Assembly: GCA_024233865.1 (NCBI GenBank)
Contig: JACKPA010000003.1
Location: 327,413-391,412 of the forward strand
Source: Leptospiraceae bacterium
GTDB lineage: Bacteria; Spirochaetota; Leptospiria; Leptospirales; Leptospiraceae
Direction: 5' to 3'
Length of the DNA stretch: 64,000 nucleotides
The notes below the pieces were generated by a model. The model made no database searches, was not told the origin of the DNA, and saw nothing but the letters and a program-made list of their open reading frames with translations. Every line of letters starts with the position of its first letter. The first letter of the stretch is position 1. Positions 44,971 to 54,196 of this stretch are shown here, piece by piece. The position numbers and the translations under genes were made by a program.

Positions 44971-45336
44971 ATGAAATTTGTGTATAAGTTCTTTTTTTGT
45001 ATCCTTTTACTCTTTTTTTCAAAATGTACTGGAACATATTATGGAATAGACGGACCAGATGTTATATCAAGAAAAGAGGCTGTTTCAAAAATCAATAATG
45101 CTTTGATGGCAAAAATTGCAATTTGTGGAGCTGATGAGACCAACCTGACATATCTTTATACAAATATAGTTAGCAATCCAAGGAAGGTCTTGGATGGAGC
45201 ATATTATTCAGAGAAAGATATAAATAGTTGCGTCAACCACATCTATTTTGGGACTTGTGATACATTTTTGATACCTTGTAGCGTTTCACCTAAGGACTTT
45301 TTTGGAGGTGGAGGTTTATTCCAAGGAGGCTTTTAA
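44971..45336 (+). CDS. Small cysteine-containing lipoprotein (Leptospira four-Cys type)
   Basis: The start is placed at ATG 44971, giving 121 residues. The signal MKFVYKFFFCILLLFFSKC puts the lipidated cysteine at residue 19. The mature part carries four further cysteines (AICGADE, NSCVNH, GTCDTF, IPCSVS), the layout of a lipoprotein family known from Leptospira, which supports the lineage. The C-terminus is glycine-rich (FFGGGGLFQGGF). The function is unknown. Its end overlaps the end of the convergent TonB-dependent receptor gene by four bases. Confidence 0.65.
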   Translation: MKFVYKFFFCILLLFFSKCTGTYYGIDGPDVISRKEAVSKINNALMAKIAICGADETNLTYLYTNIVSNPRKVLDGAYYSEKDINSCVNHIYFGTCDTFLIPCSVSPKDFFGGGGLFQGGF

Positions 45337-48131
45337 AAAGTATAATTGAAACCTAACCAGTAAGTCCTTAGTTCTACTGCTGGAGTTCCATCGGATAAGG
45401 TTTCTCCACCAGAATTGCTTATCATAGGATATAAATTTTTATGATTGAGGACATTTTTTACCATCAAATAGAGTTCCATATTTTTCAAAATATTGTAGGT
45501 AATACCAGAATTTATTAAATGATTACCAACAATTCTATTTCCACGGGGTGAGTACCAGGAAGGATAAAATAGATAATTTAAAGAAAATAACCACTTCTCT
45601 GTAATATAAACCAAATTGTTCCACCTTGTCACATTCTCTGGATAACCTTTGAACCTTTGGTTGTTTATATCACTCGTTAGATAAACACTATCAAATTGAG
45701 TAGGTGAAGCTGTGATCAATCGAACTAAAGAATGGCTAAAAGTAGAATGAAACCTTTTGCTTTTATATTGGATAGAGAACTCGATACCACCTTGTCGAAT
45801 TTCACCTGCAGCGTTTTTGTAAAACCAATAACCGTTCCAATCTCCTGGCTCGTCTGTGCCAAGGTTCGGCATTGTAAATTGAGTTGGATCGGCGTATAGT
45901 ACACCCACATCTATAATGTTTTTTAGCTTATTATAAAACAAAATCCCTTCAATTGACCAACTGTTTGCAAATTTATAATTGGTAGCAAACTCAAAGCTCT
46001 TCATTTTTTCTGGATTTGTTTCAGGAATGTTTTGGTAATAGGTCGCATTACCGTTAGCATCGGTTGTGGGTATTCTACTTATCTCGATATTTTGAAAGTT
46101 TTGGATCCGTAAGTGTCCATCTTTTTGGAAACCACCAGCATAAGAAACACCAACAACGCCACGAAAGCCTTCTTGGTAAGAGAGTCTAAATCGCAACCGG
46201 TTATTGTAAGCGTATAAAGTCCCAAGTCTGGGAGAAACATTGTTTCCCCAATGTGGGTGTTTATCGTATCGGAAAGCAGCAAAAATATCGACTTTATCGC
46301 TTAGGCTATAAAAATCTTCAGCAAAAGCACTATATACAGGAATCGTATCAGGATAAACGTATCTATGGGTTGTATTAACACTATCCAATAAAGTGGAATC
46401 AGCATTATTTACTATAAAATTATTATTTTCTGAATTTTTATTTCCCATATCATACTTTCTATATTCTATACCAATGGCAAGATTATTGTTTTTAAACATT
46501 TCTTTTACATTGAGAATGATGGAGCCACCATACCGATTTTCCCTTGTTCCCCCCATAGTAAAGCCACCATTTGAACGTAAAAACAAATCGTCTTCTGTAT
46601 AAAATGTTTTGAATTTCAAAGAGAGTTTACTGCTAATGTCGTACAGATACGATAAGTTTGCCGATTTAACCGTATTTTGAAGGACGTTCCTATCTCGATA
46701 AAAATTGTATAAATTTCGACTTTGATTAGTATAAAATCCAGTAAAATCAAAATTTTTGTATTCTAAGCGACCTAAAACAACATCATGTCTTGACCTCTTT
46801 AATCGACTTCCACTGGTCGCAACATTTCTTTTTGTAACCAGACTGTTTCCTCCTTCAACAGGCCATATTACAAGGTCAGTATTTCCTACATCTGCATCTG
46901 CTACAACTTCTGTTAATCCTTTTTGAAAATCGTAGTGCCCTTCTACTGATTCGTACTCTTGAGCTTTTGCCCAGCCTCTATTTCTGATTTCCTGCCCTCT
47001 GTATTTTGCCGTACTCATCTGGAAATAGGTCTTTAAATCTTTTAGCTCCTTTCCTGCAAATCCTCCTTGGAGAGTTGCGAGTGCGTAGCTATCCTTTCCG
47101 CCCATTCCAGAAAGAGAAACCCCTCTATCAGAATTGGCATCCCTTGTAATGATGTTTACAACTCCTAATAAAGCTCCCTGCCCTAAAGTGACCGAACCAG
47201 GACCTCGGATTACTTCTATCCTCTCAATATAATCCATATTCAAACCATTGATGATGGAATCAGGTGGTCCCCAAAACCATTCGGTGTTCATATTGTGACC
47301 GTTAATTAGAGTTAAAACTTTGGCGTTGTTGTCTGGAGCAAACCCTCTAAATCCTGCGATTGTATCGTCTTGATCTTCTACAGTAAAAAAACCTGGGACA
47401 TAAATTGTTAAAAGTTCGTTGAGTGTCCTTGCTCCACTCATTCGTATTTGTTGCCTACTGATTACGGAGACAGACGCGGGTTGTTTTTCAGCACTTGTGA
47501 CAACGTTTGAAGCAACGGTAACCTGCTCTGATTTTTCTGCCAAAATTTTGAACACATCTTCTGAGGCTGCGGCAGCATTTTCTTTTGAAATTGGAAAATT
47601 TTTGTCTCTACCAATCTGGTCTGATATAATATGTTCGTTTATATTTTCCCGCTTTTCTTTTCTGCTACTGTTGGAACGGATACGAATTGTTAGTTTTTTA
47701 CTAAAATCATCTATAGTTTTTTTTGGCTCGATATAGAGTTCATCTTTTGGAAGTTCTACCCCCTCTAATTCTGGTATTTCGTTTTTAACGTTTATGGCAT
47801 CGATTACATTTCCTTTTTCTGGGTGATAAATTTGAGAATAGATGGAAATACTGCCAGATTTTTCTTTTTTATAATAACCATCCACAACCAAATGAGCATT
47901 ATCATGTTTGCTCATTTTACCAACGTCTCCCTGCCCACCGTCGATGACGATATATTCTTTAGATTCTAGGTCTTCTTTTATTTTGTTATAAATATTTTTT
48001 TCAATTTCAGACTGTTTGTCTGTTTTATAAGGCTTAAAGGATTTTAAATAAATTATTTTAGAATCTTTTGTATCTTCTTTTGGAAACAAACTAAATATAA
48101 GTGTAAAAAATAGAAAGAGTAGTTTTATCAT
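45333..48131 (-). CDS. TonB-dependent outer-membrane receptor with N-terminal periplasmic extension
   Basis: The 932-residue protein imports a ligand (typically an iron chelate, cobalamin or a sugar) through the outer membrane. A signal peptide (1-17) is followed by about 190 residues of an alpha/beta domain (IIYLKSFKPYKTDKQSEIEK ... AHLVVDGYYKK) not found in ordinary receptors. The plug begins near QVTVASNVVTSAEKQPASVS and has RTLNELLTIYVPGFFTVEDQ, GFRGFAPDNN and ERIEVIRGPGSVTLGQGALL. The barrel follows and ends in the typical terminal phenylalanine (WLGFNYTF). The ligand cannot be told from the sequence, and no TonB or ABC import genes adjoin it. Confidence 0.9.
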   Translation of the reverse strand: MIKLLFLFFTLIFSLFPKEDTKDSKIIYLKSFKPYKTDKQSEIEKNIYNKIKEDLESKEYIVIDGGQGDVGKMSKHDNAHLVVDGYYKKEKSGSISIYSQIYHPEKGNVIDAINVKNEIPELEGVELPKDELYIEPKKTIDDFSKKLTIRIRSNSSRKEKRENINEHIISDQIGRDKNFPISKENAAAASEDVFKILAEKSEQVTVASNVVTSAEKQPASVSVISRQQIRMSGARTLNELLTIYVPGFFTVEDQDDTIAGFRGFAPDNNAKVLTLINGHNMNTEWFWGPPDSIINGLNMDYIERIEVIRGPGSVTLGQGALLGVVNIITRDANSDRGVSLSGMGGKDSYALATLQGGFAGKELKDLKTYFQMSTAKYRGQEIRNRGWAKAQEYESVEGHYDFQKGLTEVVADADVGNTDLVIWPVEGGNSLVTKRNVATSGSRLKRSRHDVVLGRLEYKNFDFTGFYTNQSRNLYNFYRDRNVLQNTVKSANLSYLYDISSKLSLKFKTFYTEDDLFLRSNGGFTMGGTRENRYGGSIILNVKEMFKNNNLAIGIEYRKYDMGNKNSENNNFIVNNADSTLLDSVNTTHRYVYPDTIPVYSAFAEDFYSLSDKVDIFAAFRYDKHPHWGNNVSPRLGTLYAYNNRLRFRLSYQEGFRGVVGVSYAGGFQKDGHLRIQNFQNIEISRIPTTDANGNATYYQNIPETNPEKMKSFEFATNYKFANSWSIEGILFYNKLKNIIDVGVLYADPTQFTMPNLGTDEPGDWNGYWFYKNAAGEIRQGGIEFSIQYKSKRFHSTFSHSLVRLITASPTQFDSVYLTSDINNQRFKGYPENVTRWNNLVYITEKWLFSLNYLFYPSWYSPRGNRIVGNHLINSGITYNILKNMELYLMVKNVLNHKNLYPMISNSGGETLSDGTPAVELRTYWLGFNYTF

Positions 48132-48625
48132 TTTTTTAAATCATCTAAATTTTTTGTTTTTTGTATAGAATTTTTTTTACCAATATTATAAAAAATGATA
48201 AATAATTTTTGTATATAGGAAAGTGCGTTTTTCCGGCATAAAGCCAAGACTTCTAATTTAAGTGTATATTTCCAAAAAACTTTGTTTGCGTTCATGATTG
48301 AACACTAAAAAATTCTCTTATTATATCGTGATTTTAGATTTTCACTCACCGAAGACAGTCGTCCAATAGTTTACCCGCATTTTCAGCTACCTTTAGACTA
48401 CTATTGGTAAGTTTTCGAATTTCCTTTGCGGCTTGTTTGCTACCTTCTGCAAGTTTTCTAATTCTGCTACCACTACGGCAAACCCCAAGTCATGTCGGAT
48501 AGTTTTGTGTCTTAGGTTTAAAATTCTTTCAGGAAATTTTTATATTAGCAGAAAACCGTTGGCATTTCTCAAATAGCCTGATTTTGAGAGAAATGAATAC
48601 GGTAGAACTGCAATTTCCTAAAAGC
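48132..48625. other. Intergenic region containing gene debris
   Basis: This 494-bp gap contains the promoter side of the receptor gene, the chemoreceptor remnant at 48350-48493 and about 130 bases of unassigned DNA. No intact gene is present. Confidence 0.5.
48350..48493 (-). pseudogene. Methyl-accepting chemotaxis protein remnant
   Basis: The minus strand reads HDLGFAVVVAE, then after a one-base frameshift RKLAEGSKQAAKEIRKL and NSSLKVAENAGKLL. These are the hairpin tip and following helix of the chemoreceptor signalling domain, which normally reads GFAVVAEEVRKLAERS. The rest of the receptor is missing, so this is a decayed fragment of about 48 codons. Confidence 0.7.
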
Positions 48626-50335
48626 CTACCAACTAGTTGTAATAAATGCGTCACCATAATTACTGCTATTTGATTCTCCATCTAAATCTCCATCTGTGTA
48701 TCCTACAACTGCAGGATTGCCTAAGCTATCTAGACTAATATCTATTCCATAGGTATCAAAGGACGAGACCCCCTTTTGCTTAACACTTACCAATTCTCCA
48801 CTCGAGTTATATTTGACTACAAAAGCATCAGTATAACCAATTAGTGTGCTTCCTGGTAGGTCTCCATCTGTATCTCCTGCAATATATACATTTCCAAAGA
48901 TATCTGTTGTTGCACGATATGCAATTGTTCCGAATGAATCTGTTCCTGAACCAATTTGCTTTACCCAAACTTGTGTACCATCTGTATTGTATTTAGCAAC
49001 AAAAGCGTCTATAGATCCAGTTAGCGTATTTCCAGCTAAACCAGCATCAGTATAACCCGTCACAAATATGTTATCAGAACTATCTATCGAAATTCCATTT
49101 CCATATGTAGAGTCTCCATCTTCTCCTAGATATTTTATCCACTGCTTATTTCCATCAGAATCGTATTTAATTAGATAAGCATAATTTAGGCTTAAAGGAC
49201 TTCCATCTTCCAAATTAGTATCAGTATCTCCTGTAACATAGACATTGTTAGAACTATCTAGTGCTAGAAAATTTCCAAAAATATCACTACCAGACAATGA
49301 AACTTGTTGTATCCATTGTTGGTTACCTTGATAATCAAATTTCATCAAGAGGAGTGATGGTGCACTTAATTCACTTTCAGTATAGCCTGTTATATATATG
49401 TTATTAGAAGTATCGGTACTTATAGAACTTGAGTCCAAATCCAAAGAAGATATACCGAATTGTTTTGTCCATTGTTTGTTTCCACCTGAATCAAACTTCA
49501 TAATATAACCATCCGTATTTCCAGTGAGTGTATTTCCATCCAAATCACCATCTGTTATACCTGTAATATATATATTTCCAAAACCATCGGTTGTAATCCC
49601 CTCTCCATAAGTACCAATGTTAATTCCATTAGAAGTGCCAAATTGTTTTGTCCACTTTTTATTTCCAATAGAATCGTATTTGATAACAAACATATCAGAG
49701 AAACCAGATGTAGTAATCGTATTTCCATCAAGACCATCCTCTGTATAACCAGTTACATAAACGTTTCCCGAGCTATCCGTTGATACGCCAGATGCTTGAG
49801 TATAAGTACCGGAAGCACCACCAGTAAGTTTTGTAAACAAACCAAATTCAAAGAAATTAAAAAGTATATTCGTGCCACCATTGATGACTAAGGCTTGTGT
49901 TATAAATACATATAAATCAGTCATTTCACTTGGTTCAAGGTTTTTATTTAACAAATCTTTAGGCTGTAGAACAAAACTTCCAACTTCTGAGCCATTTTTG
50001 GTAACAGTAACCTTATATTTTCCAACCCTAATGTAAATGGTAAATTCTCCGTTGCTATCGGTTGTGCTTGTTGTTGTAACTTGGGTAGTTGTTGAAGCCC
50101 TTACAGAAGTAGAAACCTCTTCTGTTACGATTAGAGTAGCATCGGTTATCAAGTCTTCGTTAGAATCTTTTAAGATACCTTTGACTTCTATATTTGCTTC
50201 TTCCGTTGTCGATTGATTGGCTAGAAGATATGCAATACCTAGTATCGTATTATTGTTGTTAGATTTTGATTTTGTACAGGTTATAGATGATATCACAGTG
50301 AGACTTATTATTAATGAGATTTGTTTAATTTTCAT
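48626..50335 (-). CDS. SBBP-repeat beta-propeller lipoprotein
   Basis: A 569-residue surface or periplasmic lipoprotein. The signal MKIKQISLIISLTVISSITC places the lipid cysteine at residue 20. A carboxypeptidase-regulatory-like or Ig-like domain follows (about 45-130: IEVKGILKDSNEDLITDATL). From about 165 to the end, SBBP repeats of about 50 residues occur seven times, each with a SSGNVYVTGYT-type strand and an MKFDSGGNKQWTKQFG-type strand, forming a beta propeller. This family is expanded in Leptospira. The function is unknown; binding of host or matrix ligands is only a guess. Confidence 0.85.
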   Translation of the reverse strand: MKIKQISLIISLTVISSITCTKSKSNNNNTILGIAYLLANQSTTEEANIEVKGILKDSNEDLITDATLIVTEEVSTSVRASTTTQVTTTSTTDSNGEFTIYIRVGKYKVTVTKNGSEVGSFVLQPKDLLNKNLEPSEMTDLYVFITQALVINGGTNILFNFFEFGLFTKLTGGASGTYTQASGVSTDSSGNVYVTGYTEDGLDGNTITTSGFSDMFVIKYDSIGNKKWTKQFGTSNGINIGTYGEGITTDGFGNIYITGITDGDLDGNTLTGNTDGYIMKFDSGGNKQWTKQFGISSLDLDSSSISTDTSNNIYITGYTESELSAPSLLLMKFDYQGNQQWIQQVSLSGSDIFGNFLALDSSNNVYVTGDTDTNLEDGSPLSLNYAYLIKYDSDGNKQWIKYLGEDGDSTYGNGISIDSSDNIFVTGYTDAGLAGNTLTGSIDAFVAKYNTDGTQVWVKQIGSGTDSFGTIAYRATTDIFGNVYIAGDTDGDLPGSTLIGYTDAFVVKYNSSGELVSVKQKGVSSFDTYGIDISLDSLGNPAVVGYTDGDLDGESNSSNYGDAFITTSW

Positions 50336-50432
50336 CTTTGTTTCTCCTAAATTGGCATAATAACAGGAACCTCATAAGTATATAACAGATGGACAAAGCT
50401 ATTTTATCAAGATAAAAAAAAATACTCACGAG

Positions 50433-50632
50433 TTAAGAAGCATGTTCTTCCACTTTTAAATTTTCTGCAATCAAACGGAATTTTTCTTCACTTTCAGTCA
50501 GAGCTAACAACAGAAAGATTTAGAATTGTACTTTTCTTTTCACCTTTGAGGTTCAAGATTTCAATTTCATTGCTAAATTCTGTTTGACCATTAAAAAGAG
50601 CTATCATTTGTTTCCGAAATGCCTTCAATGAA
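50433..50632 (-). pseudogene. PAS-domain sensor fragment
   Basis: The minus strand reads MIALFNGQTEFSNEIEILNL then GEKKSTILNLSV, the closing strands of a PAS domain. After a frameshift it reads ESEEKFRLIAENLKVEE, the opening of a second PAS domain, then stops. No kinase part remains, so this is debris of a multi-PAS sensor. Confidence 0.55.
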
Positions 50633-50635
50633 TTT

Positions 50636-50961
50636 TTATTCTGACTTTTCATTAGCTTGTATATCTCTTAACTTTCTGCACTCGCCTAAATTCAAATAGG
50701 TAAGTGAAGTTAAACTTCCGATAGGTTTTATATCTTCCAGAGATTCACAAGAATTCAAGTTCAGCTTTGTGAGGTTTTAAAGGATTCGATATTTTCTAAA
50801 GATTGACAACTATTCAAGTGTAGTTCTTCCAGATTGGTTAGTTTTCCAATGTGGTTTAAATTGGTTAGGGAATGTATACTATCCAAATTCAGTATGGAAA
50901 GGTTTGTCAGATTCTCGATAGGGCTAAAATCGGTTATGGATTTACACCAAGTCAAATTCAA
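50636..50961 (-). pseudogene. Leucine-rich-repeat protein fragment
   Basis: Four to five LRR units of about 23 residues are visible (for example NLTNLSILNLDSIHSLTNL and KLTNLEELHLNSCQSLENI). A frameshift at about 50775 is followed by further units (LNLNSCESLEDIKPIGSLTS, then LTYLNLGECRKLRDI) to a stop at 50636. The start of the gene is missing. Leucine-rich-repeat proteins are expanded in Leptospiraceae. Confidence 0.7.
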
Positions 50962-51021
50962 AACCTATTATCGGAAGCACTTCGGTACAGCCTTCGGCTT
51001 ACGGTTCGATAGACTCACCGC

Positions 51022-51044
51022 ATGAAGATTCCTATATGACAAAT
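51022..51044 (+). repeat. 23-bp exact repeat, copy 2
   Basis: This copy is identical to 44855-44877, in the same orientation, between the LRR debris and the pentapeptide-repeat gene. Confidence 0.85.
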
Positions 51045-51056
51045 TTATACCTTTAC

Positions 51057-51566
51057 TTAAATCCATCTAATGCCATCAAATCCATTCACATTTTGTTTTG
51101 AAATGTATTCTTTCCAATCTTTGTCTATTTTCGCATTGGTAAGATTTGCCTGGTAAAAATTAGCTCTATCCAAGTTTGCACCTCGTAAATCAGCTTCTTC
51201 CAAAAAAGCTTGCTCTAAAATTGCTTCTTCCAAACCACAATCATTCATATCAGCACCTCGTAGGTCAGCTTTCGAGAGATTTGTCATTTCCAATCTGGAT
51301 TCCCTCAAGTCTGCCCAGCTTAACTTTGCATTTTTTAAGTTGGCTCTTTCTAATCGAGCTTTTTGCAAACTGGCTCCAAACAAGAAACTAGCACCTCTTA
51401 AATTTGCCCCCCTTAGGTCGGCTTCACTTAGGTTGGTTGTATTAAAATCGCTTCCTGCAAACTCTCCGCCACGCAGGTCACTTTTTCTAAGGTCTTTTCC
51501 CTGTAGCTCTAAAGCACCTAGATAATCACCTTTTTTTACACTTTCTTCGAGTTCTTTGAGGGTCAT
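51057..51566 (-). CDS. Pentapeptide repeat protein
   Basis: A 169-residue protein in which residues about 25-150 are tandem pentapeptides of the A(D/N)LXX type (for example EADLRGANLRGASF and KADLRGADMNDCGL). They build a right-handed quadrilateral beta helix. Some relatives mimic DNA and protect gyrase, but most have no known role. A short helical cap precedes the repeats (KELEESVKKGDYLGALELQG). It lies five bases downstream of the von Willebrand A gene and is probably in its operon. Confidence 0.88.
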   Translation of the reverse strand: MTLKELEESVKKGDYLGALELQGKDLRKSDLRGGEFAGSDFNTTNLSEADLRGANLRGASFLFGASLQKARLERANLKNAKLSWADLRESRLEMTNLSKADLRGADMNDCGLEEAILEQAFLEEADLRGANLDRANFYQANLTNAKIDKDWKEYISKQNVNGFDGIRWI

Positions 51567-51571
51567 TGTGA

Positions 51572-53281
51572 TTAAAAAGCGAATTTTTTCTTTTTATTTT
51601 GGATAAAATCAAAAATAATCATCTGATTTAATTCAGTGGGATGTGGGTAAAAAACTTTTCCTACGGAAATTTTGGCAAACTGTTGTATAAAGCTCTTTTC
51701 TCCAAAGTAGTTCATATCCCATTCATTGGTTAATAGGAACGTATTTACCTCAATTCCATCTTCTTTACACTTTTTCACTTCCGAAAGAGCTTCATCAAAA
51801 TCAGAAGGAGCCGGAGGGTAATTGATATGTAAAGTACTACCTTGAAAATGAGCTGTGGGCGCTCCGTCTGTTATCAGAATAATTTGTTTGTTTTTGTACT
51901 GTTTGGATGATAAAGTTTGCCGCGCAAGGTTTAGTCCTTTTTGAAGATTGGTAAAATACATAGGTACATTGTTATCAATATCATGCTTGGAAATTTTAGA
52001 AAAGTCATACCTCAACTTTATGTAAGGATTAAAAATTGTAACAGGATATGGCTGTAAAGTCGGAATTTTAGAGACCGGGATAATTTTGGCAGTACTTCCA
52101 AAACCAATAATTGTTAGTTTATCGTCTTTGTACTCATTTTTGATCAAATTGTCTATGGCAAGTGTTACTTTCTTTGCGTTATAGAACCGCAAAGCTCTAT
52201 CCATAGAACCAGACATATCCAATAAAACGACCGTATACGATTTTGCACTTCCTCTAGAAAGATTTACTTCCAGATCAAAAAGAGAAGGTCGTTTCCCCCG
52301 TCCTCCAGCCAAACTATTTTGTATGCTACCTAAATAATCAATATGGGAAATCGAGTCTCCAAACTCAAATTTTTTTGTAGCAGAAACAACGTTTTCTGAT
52401 TCACCATAGTGCTTTGTGTTGTGATAGCCAGAAGAAGTGTCCGGTTTTAAGTTGGAAAAAATTTCGGACAAGGCAACCTTACCAATTTTTCGGATGGAAC
52501 TAGGAGATAATTCAATTCCACCTTCTTCGTTTTCTACGATCACTCTCCTTTGTTTGAGAAGTTCTTTCAGCTTTTCAAAAATAGATTCCCTTTTTTCCAT
52601 AAATTCTTGGTAGCTTTCCGGACCAAGATATTTGGCAAGATTTTTTAAATTGATATTGTACAAATCCCCGGAATTAATTGCGTCTTGCAAACCTCTCATA
52701 AGAGCTGCTATTTGGTCCAGATTTTTTATGATTTGAACCGCTTCTTGGACTGTAGGGATATGACTTCCGGTAAAATTGTATTTTTTTAGTCCGTTTTGAA
52801 TGATGTCATGATCTTGCATCTTTTGCTGGATTTGTTCCAAGTTTTTTTCAAGAGCAGAGTTGGAAGATACAGCAGAGGAAAGTTTCCAAAGTAATCGACG
52901 CAATAAATCTTGATTTTCTTCTTCTATAGCCTTTTGAATTTGGGCATTCCAATTGGGTGAATTTCTCAGGTTTTTTTTTAGCTTTTTTTTATCTTCTTTT
53001 AAACTTTGTGAAAGTTTTTCTTTTACAGTTTGCAAGTCATAATACTTTAAGACACTTTCCACCGTACTCTGTAGTTTTTGTTGAAAATTTAAGACAAGAT
53101 CGTCCATACCTCCGTCTTTCAAAAAAAGGTTTACCGGTACACCTTTTTCAATGATATATTTCAGAGCCTCGTCTAAAGAAATATCATATTTCATAATAAG
53201 ATCAGAAAGTATAGACATAAGTACGTCCGTATTATAAGGCTCGTCCTCCGGCTGAAATTGGCTGTATTGATACGTTATCAA
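51572..53281 (-). CDS. Von Willebrand factor A domain protein
   Basis: A 569-residue cytosolic protein. The first 330 residues are helical and highly charged. The VWA domain (about 345-555) contains the metal-binding MIDAS motif in LLDMSGSMDRALRF (D-x-S-x-S), a TxG-type IIGFGSTAKI strand and LITDGAPTAHF with the third metal ligand. Bacterial proteins of this layout often pair with a MoxR-type ATPase for metal insertion or complex assembly, but no such gene adjoins. Its start overlaps the end of the following upstream lipoprotein gene by four bases, so both belong to one operon with the pentapeptide protein. Confidence 0.85.
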   Translation of the reverse strand: MITYQYSQFQPEDEPYNTDVLMSILSDLIMKYDISLDEALKYIIEKGVPVNLFLKDGGMDDLVLNFQQKLQSTVESVLKYYDLQTVKEKLSQSLKEDKKKLKKNLRNSPNWNAQIQKAIEEENQDLLRRLLWKLSSAVSSNSALEKNLEQIQQKMQDHDIIQNGLKKYNFTGSHIPTVQEAVQIIKNLDQIAALMRGLQDAINSGDLYNINLKNLAKYLGPESYQEFMEKRESIFEKLKELLKQRRVIVENEEGGIELSPSSIRKIGKVALSEIFSNLKPDTSSGYHNTKHYGESENVVSATKKFEFGDSISHIDYLGSIQNSLAGGRGKRPSLFDLEVNLSRGSAKSYTVVLLDMSGSMDRALRFYNAKKVTLAIDNLIKNEYKDDKLTIIGFGSTAKIIPVSKIPTLQPYPVTIFNPYIKLRYDFSKISKHDIDNNVPMYFTNLQKGLNLARQTLSSKQYKNKQIILITDGAPTAHFQGSTLHINYPPAPSDFDEALSEVKKCKEDGIEVNTFLLTNEWDMNYFGEKSFIQQFAKISVGKVFYPHPTELNQMIIFDFIQNKKKKFAF

Positions 53282-53688
53282 TTAATCATTTCCTTTTTAT
53301 TGATTTTTGCCGGGACACATATATTTTTCTCAAAGTCACAATAAAATATCTTTGCATTGATAAGTAAATTGCCTTTACCGGATATTTTTAGAGGCATCTT
53401 GTCTACATAATCAAAATACTCAGGTTTTTTAAGATTCACCTTCCCCTTAAATGCTGTGTCCACTTTTTTGATTTTTAATCCGTCTTCTCCACTTAGCAGT
53501 ATACGATTGGGAGCTTCTCTTTGTATTCCATAGCCTTCCGGAACTGAAACTTTTATATAATATTCGGTTTTTACGCTAGATTTTTTTTTCACTTCTTCTT
53601 TGATTAGCTTTATTTCCACCGGAGTTTCGTCTGCATTTAAGCATCCGAAAAATAATAAAAAAAATAGAAAAATGAATAACTTTCTCAT
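53278..53688 (-). CDS. Lipoprotein with DsbD-N-like domain
   Basis: A 136-residue lipoprotein. The signal MRKLFIFLFFLLFFGC places the lipid cysteine at 16. The mature domain is beta-rich and ends with LLINAKIFYCDFEKNICVP, with a CDFEKNIC pair that resembles the redox-active C-x(n)-C of the N-terminal domain of DsbD-type reductases. No membrane part is attached. It heads the operon with the VWA and pentapeptide genes. The DsbD likeness is weak and the function is unknown. Confidence 0.6.
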   Translation of the reverse strand: MRKLFIFLFFLLFFGCLNADETPVEIKLIKEEVKKKSSVKTEYYIKVSVPEGYGIQREAPNRILLSGEDGLKIKKVDTAFKGKVNLKKPEYFDYVDKMPLKISGKGNLLINAKIFYCDFEKNICVPAKINKKEMIN

Positions 53689-53921
53689 AAAACTTTTACA
53701 CCTACCATTTATTGTTTTTCTAGGTTACATTTTTAGACTCTATTCATTAGCCAAACACCAATGTTTTCTTTAAGTTAATAATACTTTTTTTAATTTTCTA
53801 CTTTATAGGATTTATAAAACTGTATAATAAGTCAATATCTAAATTAGACCATATTTTTTTTAATAGTATACAACTATAATGATTACAAGATTTTTTAACC
53901 GGAATTAAAGGTTTTTATATA

Positions 53922-53947
53922 TTTTTATCGTGCCTAGGTAAAGATAA
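53922..53947 (+). repeat. 26-bp direct repeat, left copy
   Basis: TTTTTATC...TAGGTAAAGATAA here matches 54147-54172 at 23 of 26 positions and lies 33 bases before a small frame. Confidence 0.7.
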
Positions 53948-53980
53948 AACAGGTGAGTTGAAAATTAACAGGTTCTGAAA

Positions 53981-54133
53981 TTGAATTTTAAATTTTTATC
54001 AGAAATTAAATATATACAAAATATTGCGATAGGCAATGCAATTAGAGAAGTAAGAAGATTAAATATAAAATACGGTGAAGGAGATTGGAAAAAACGAAAA
54101 GGAGTCGCTAAAAAAGTATTTGTAACAATATGA
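53981..54133 (+). CDS. Small conserved-type ORF (truncated)
   Basis: A TTG-started frame of 50 codons reads LNFKFLSEIKYIQNIAIGNA, then IREVRRLNIKYGEGDWKKRK and GVAKKVFVTI. The IGNAIRE-x-x-RL...YG-x-G-x-W+K-x-KG pattern matches a small protein family I recall from cyanobacteria and leptospires, which normally continues with a HWYEAHG segment missing here. It is therefore probably truncated. No good ribosome site is visible. Direct repeats flank it on both sides. Confidence 0.45.
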   Translation: MNFKFLSEIKYIQNIAIGNAIREVRRLNIKYGEGDWKKRKGVAKKVFVTI

Positions 54134-54146
54134 ATATATTTTTTTA

Positions 54147-54172
54147 TTTTTATCATGTATAGGTAAAGATAA
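54147..54172 (+). repeat. 26-bp direct repeat, right copy
   Basis: This is the partner of 53922-53947, 225 bases away, directly before the ribosome site of the next gene. Confidence 0.7.
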
Positions 54173-54196
54173 TTTTTGAAAAAAAGGAGAGAAATC

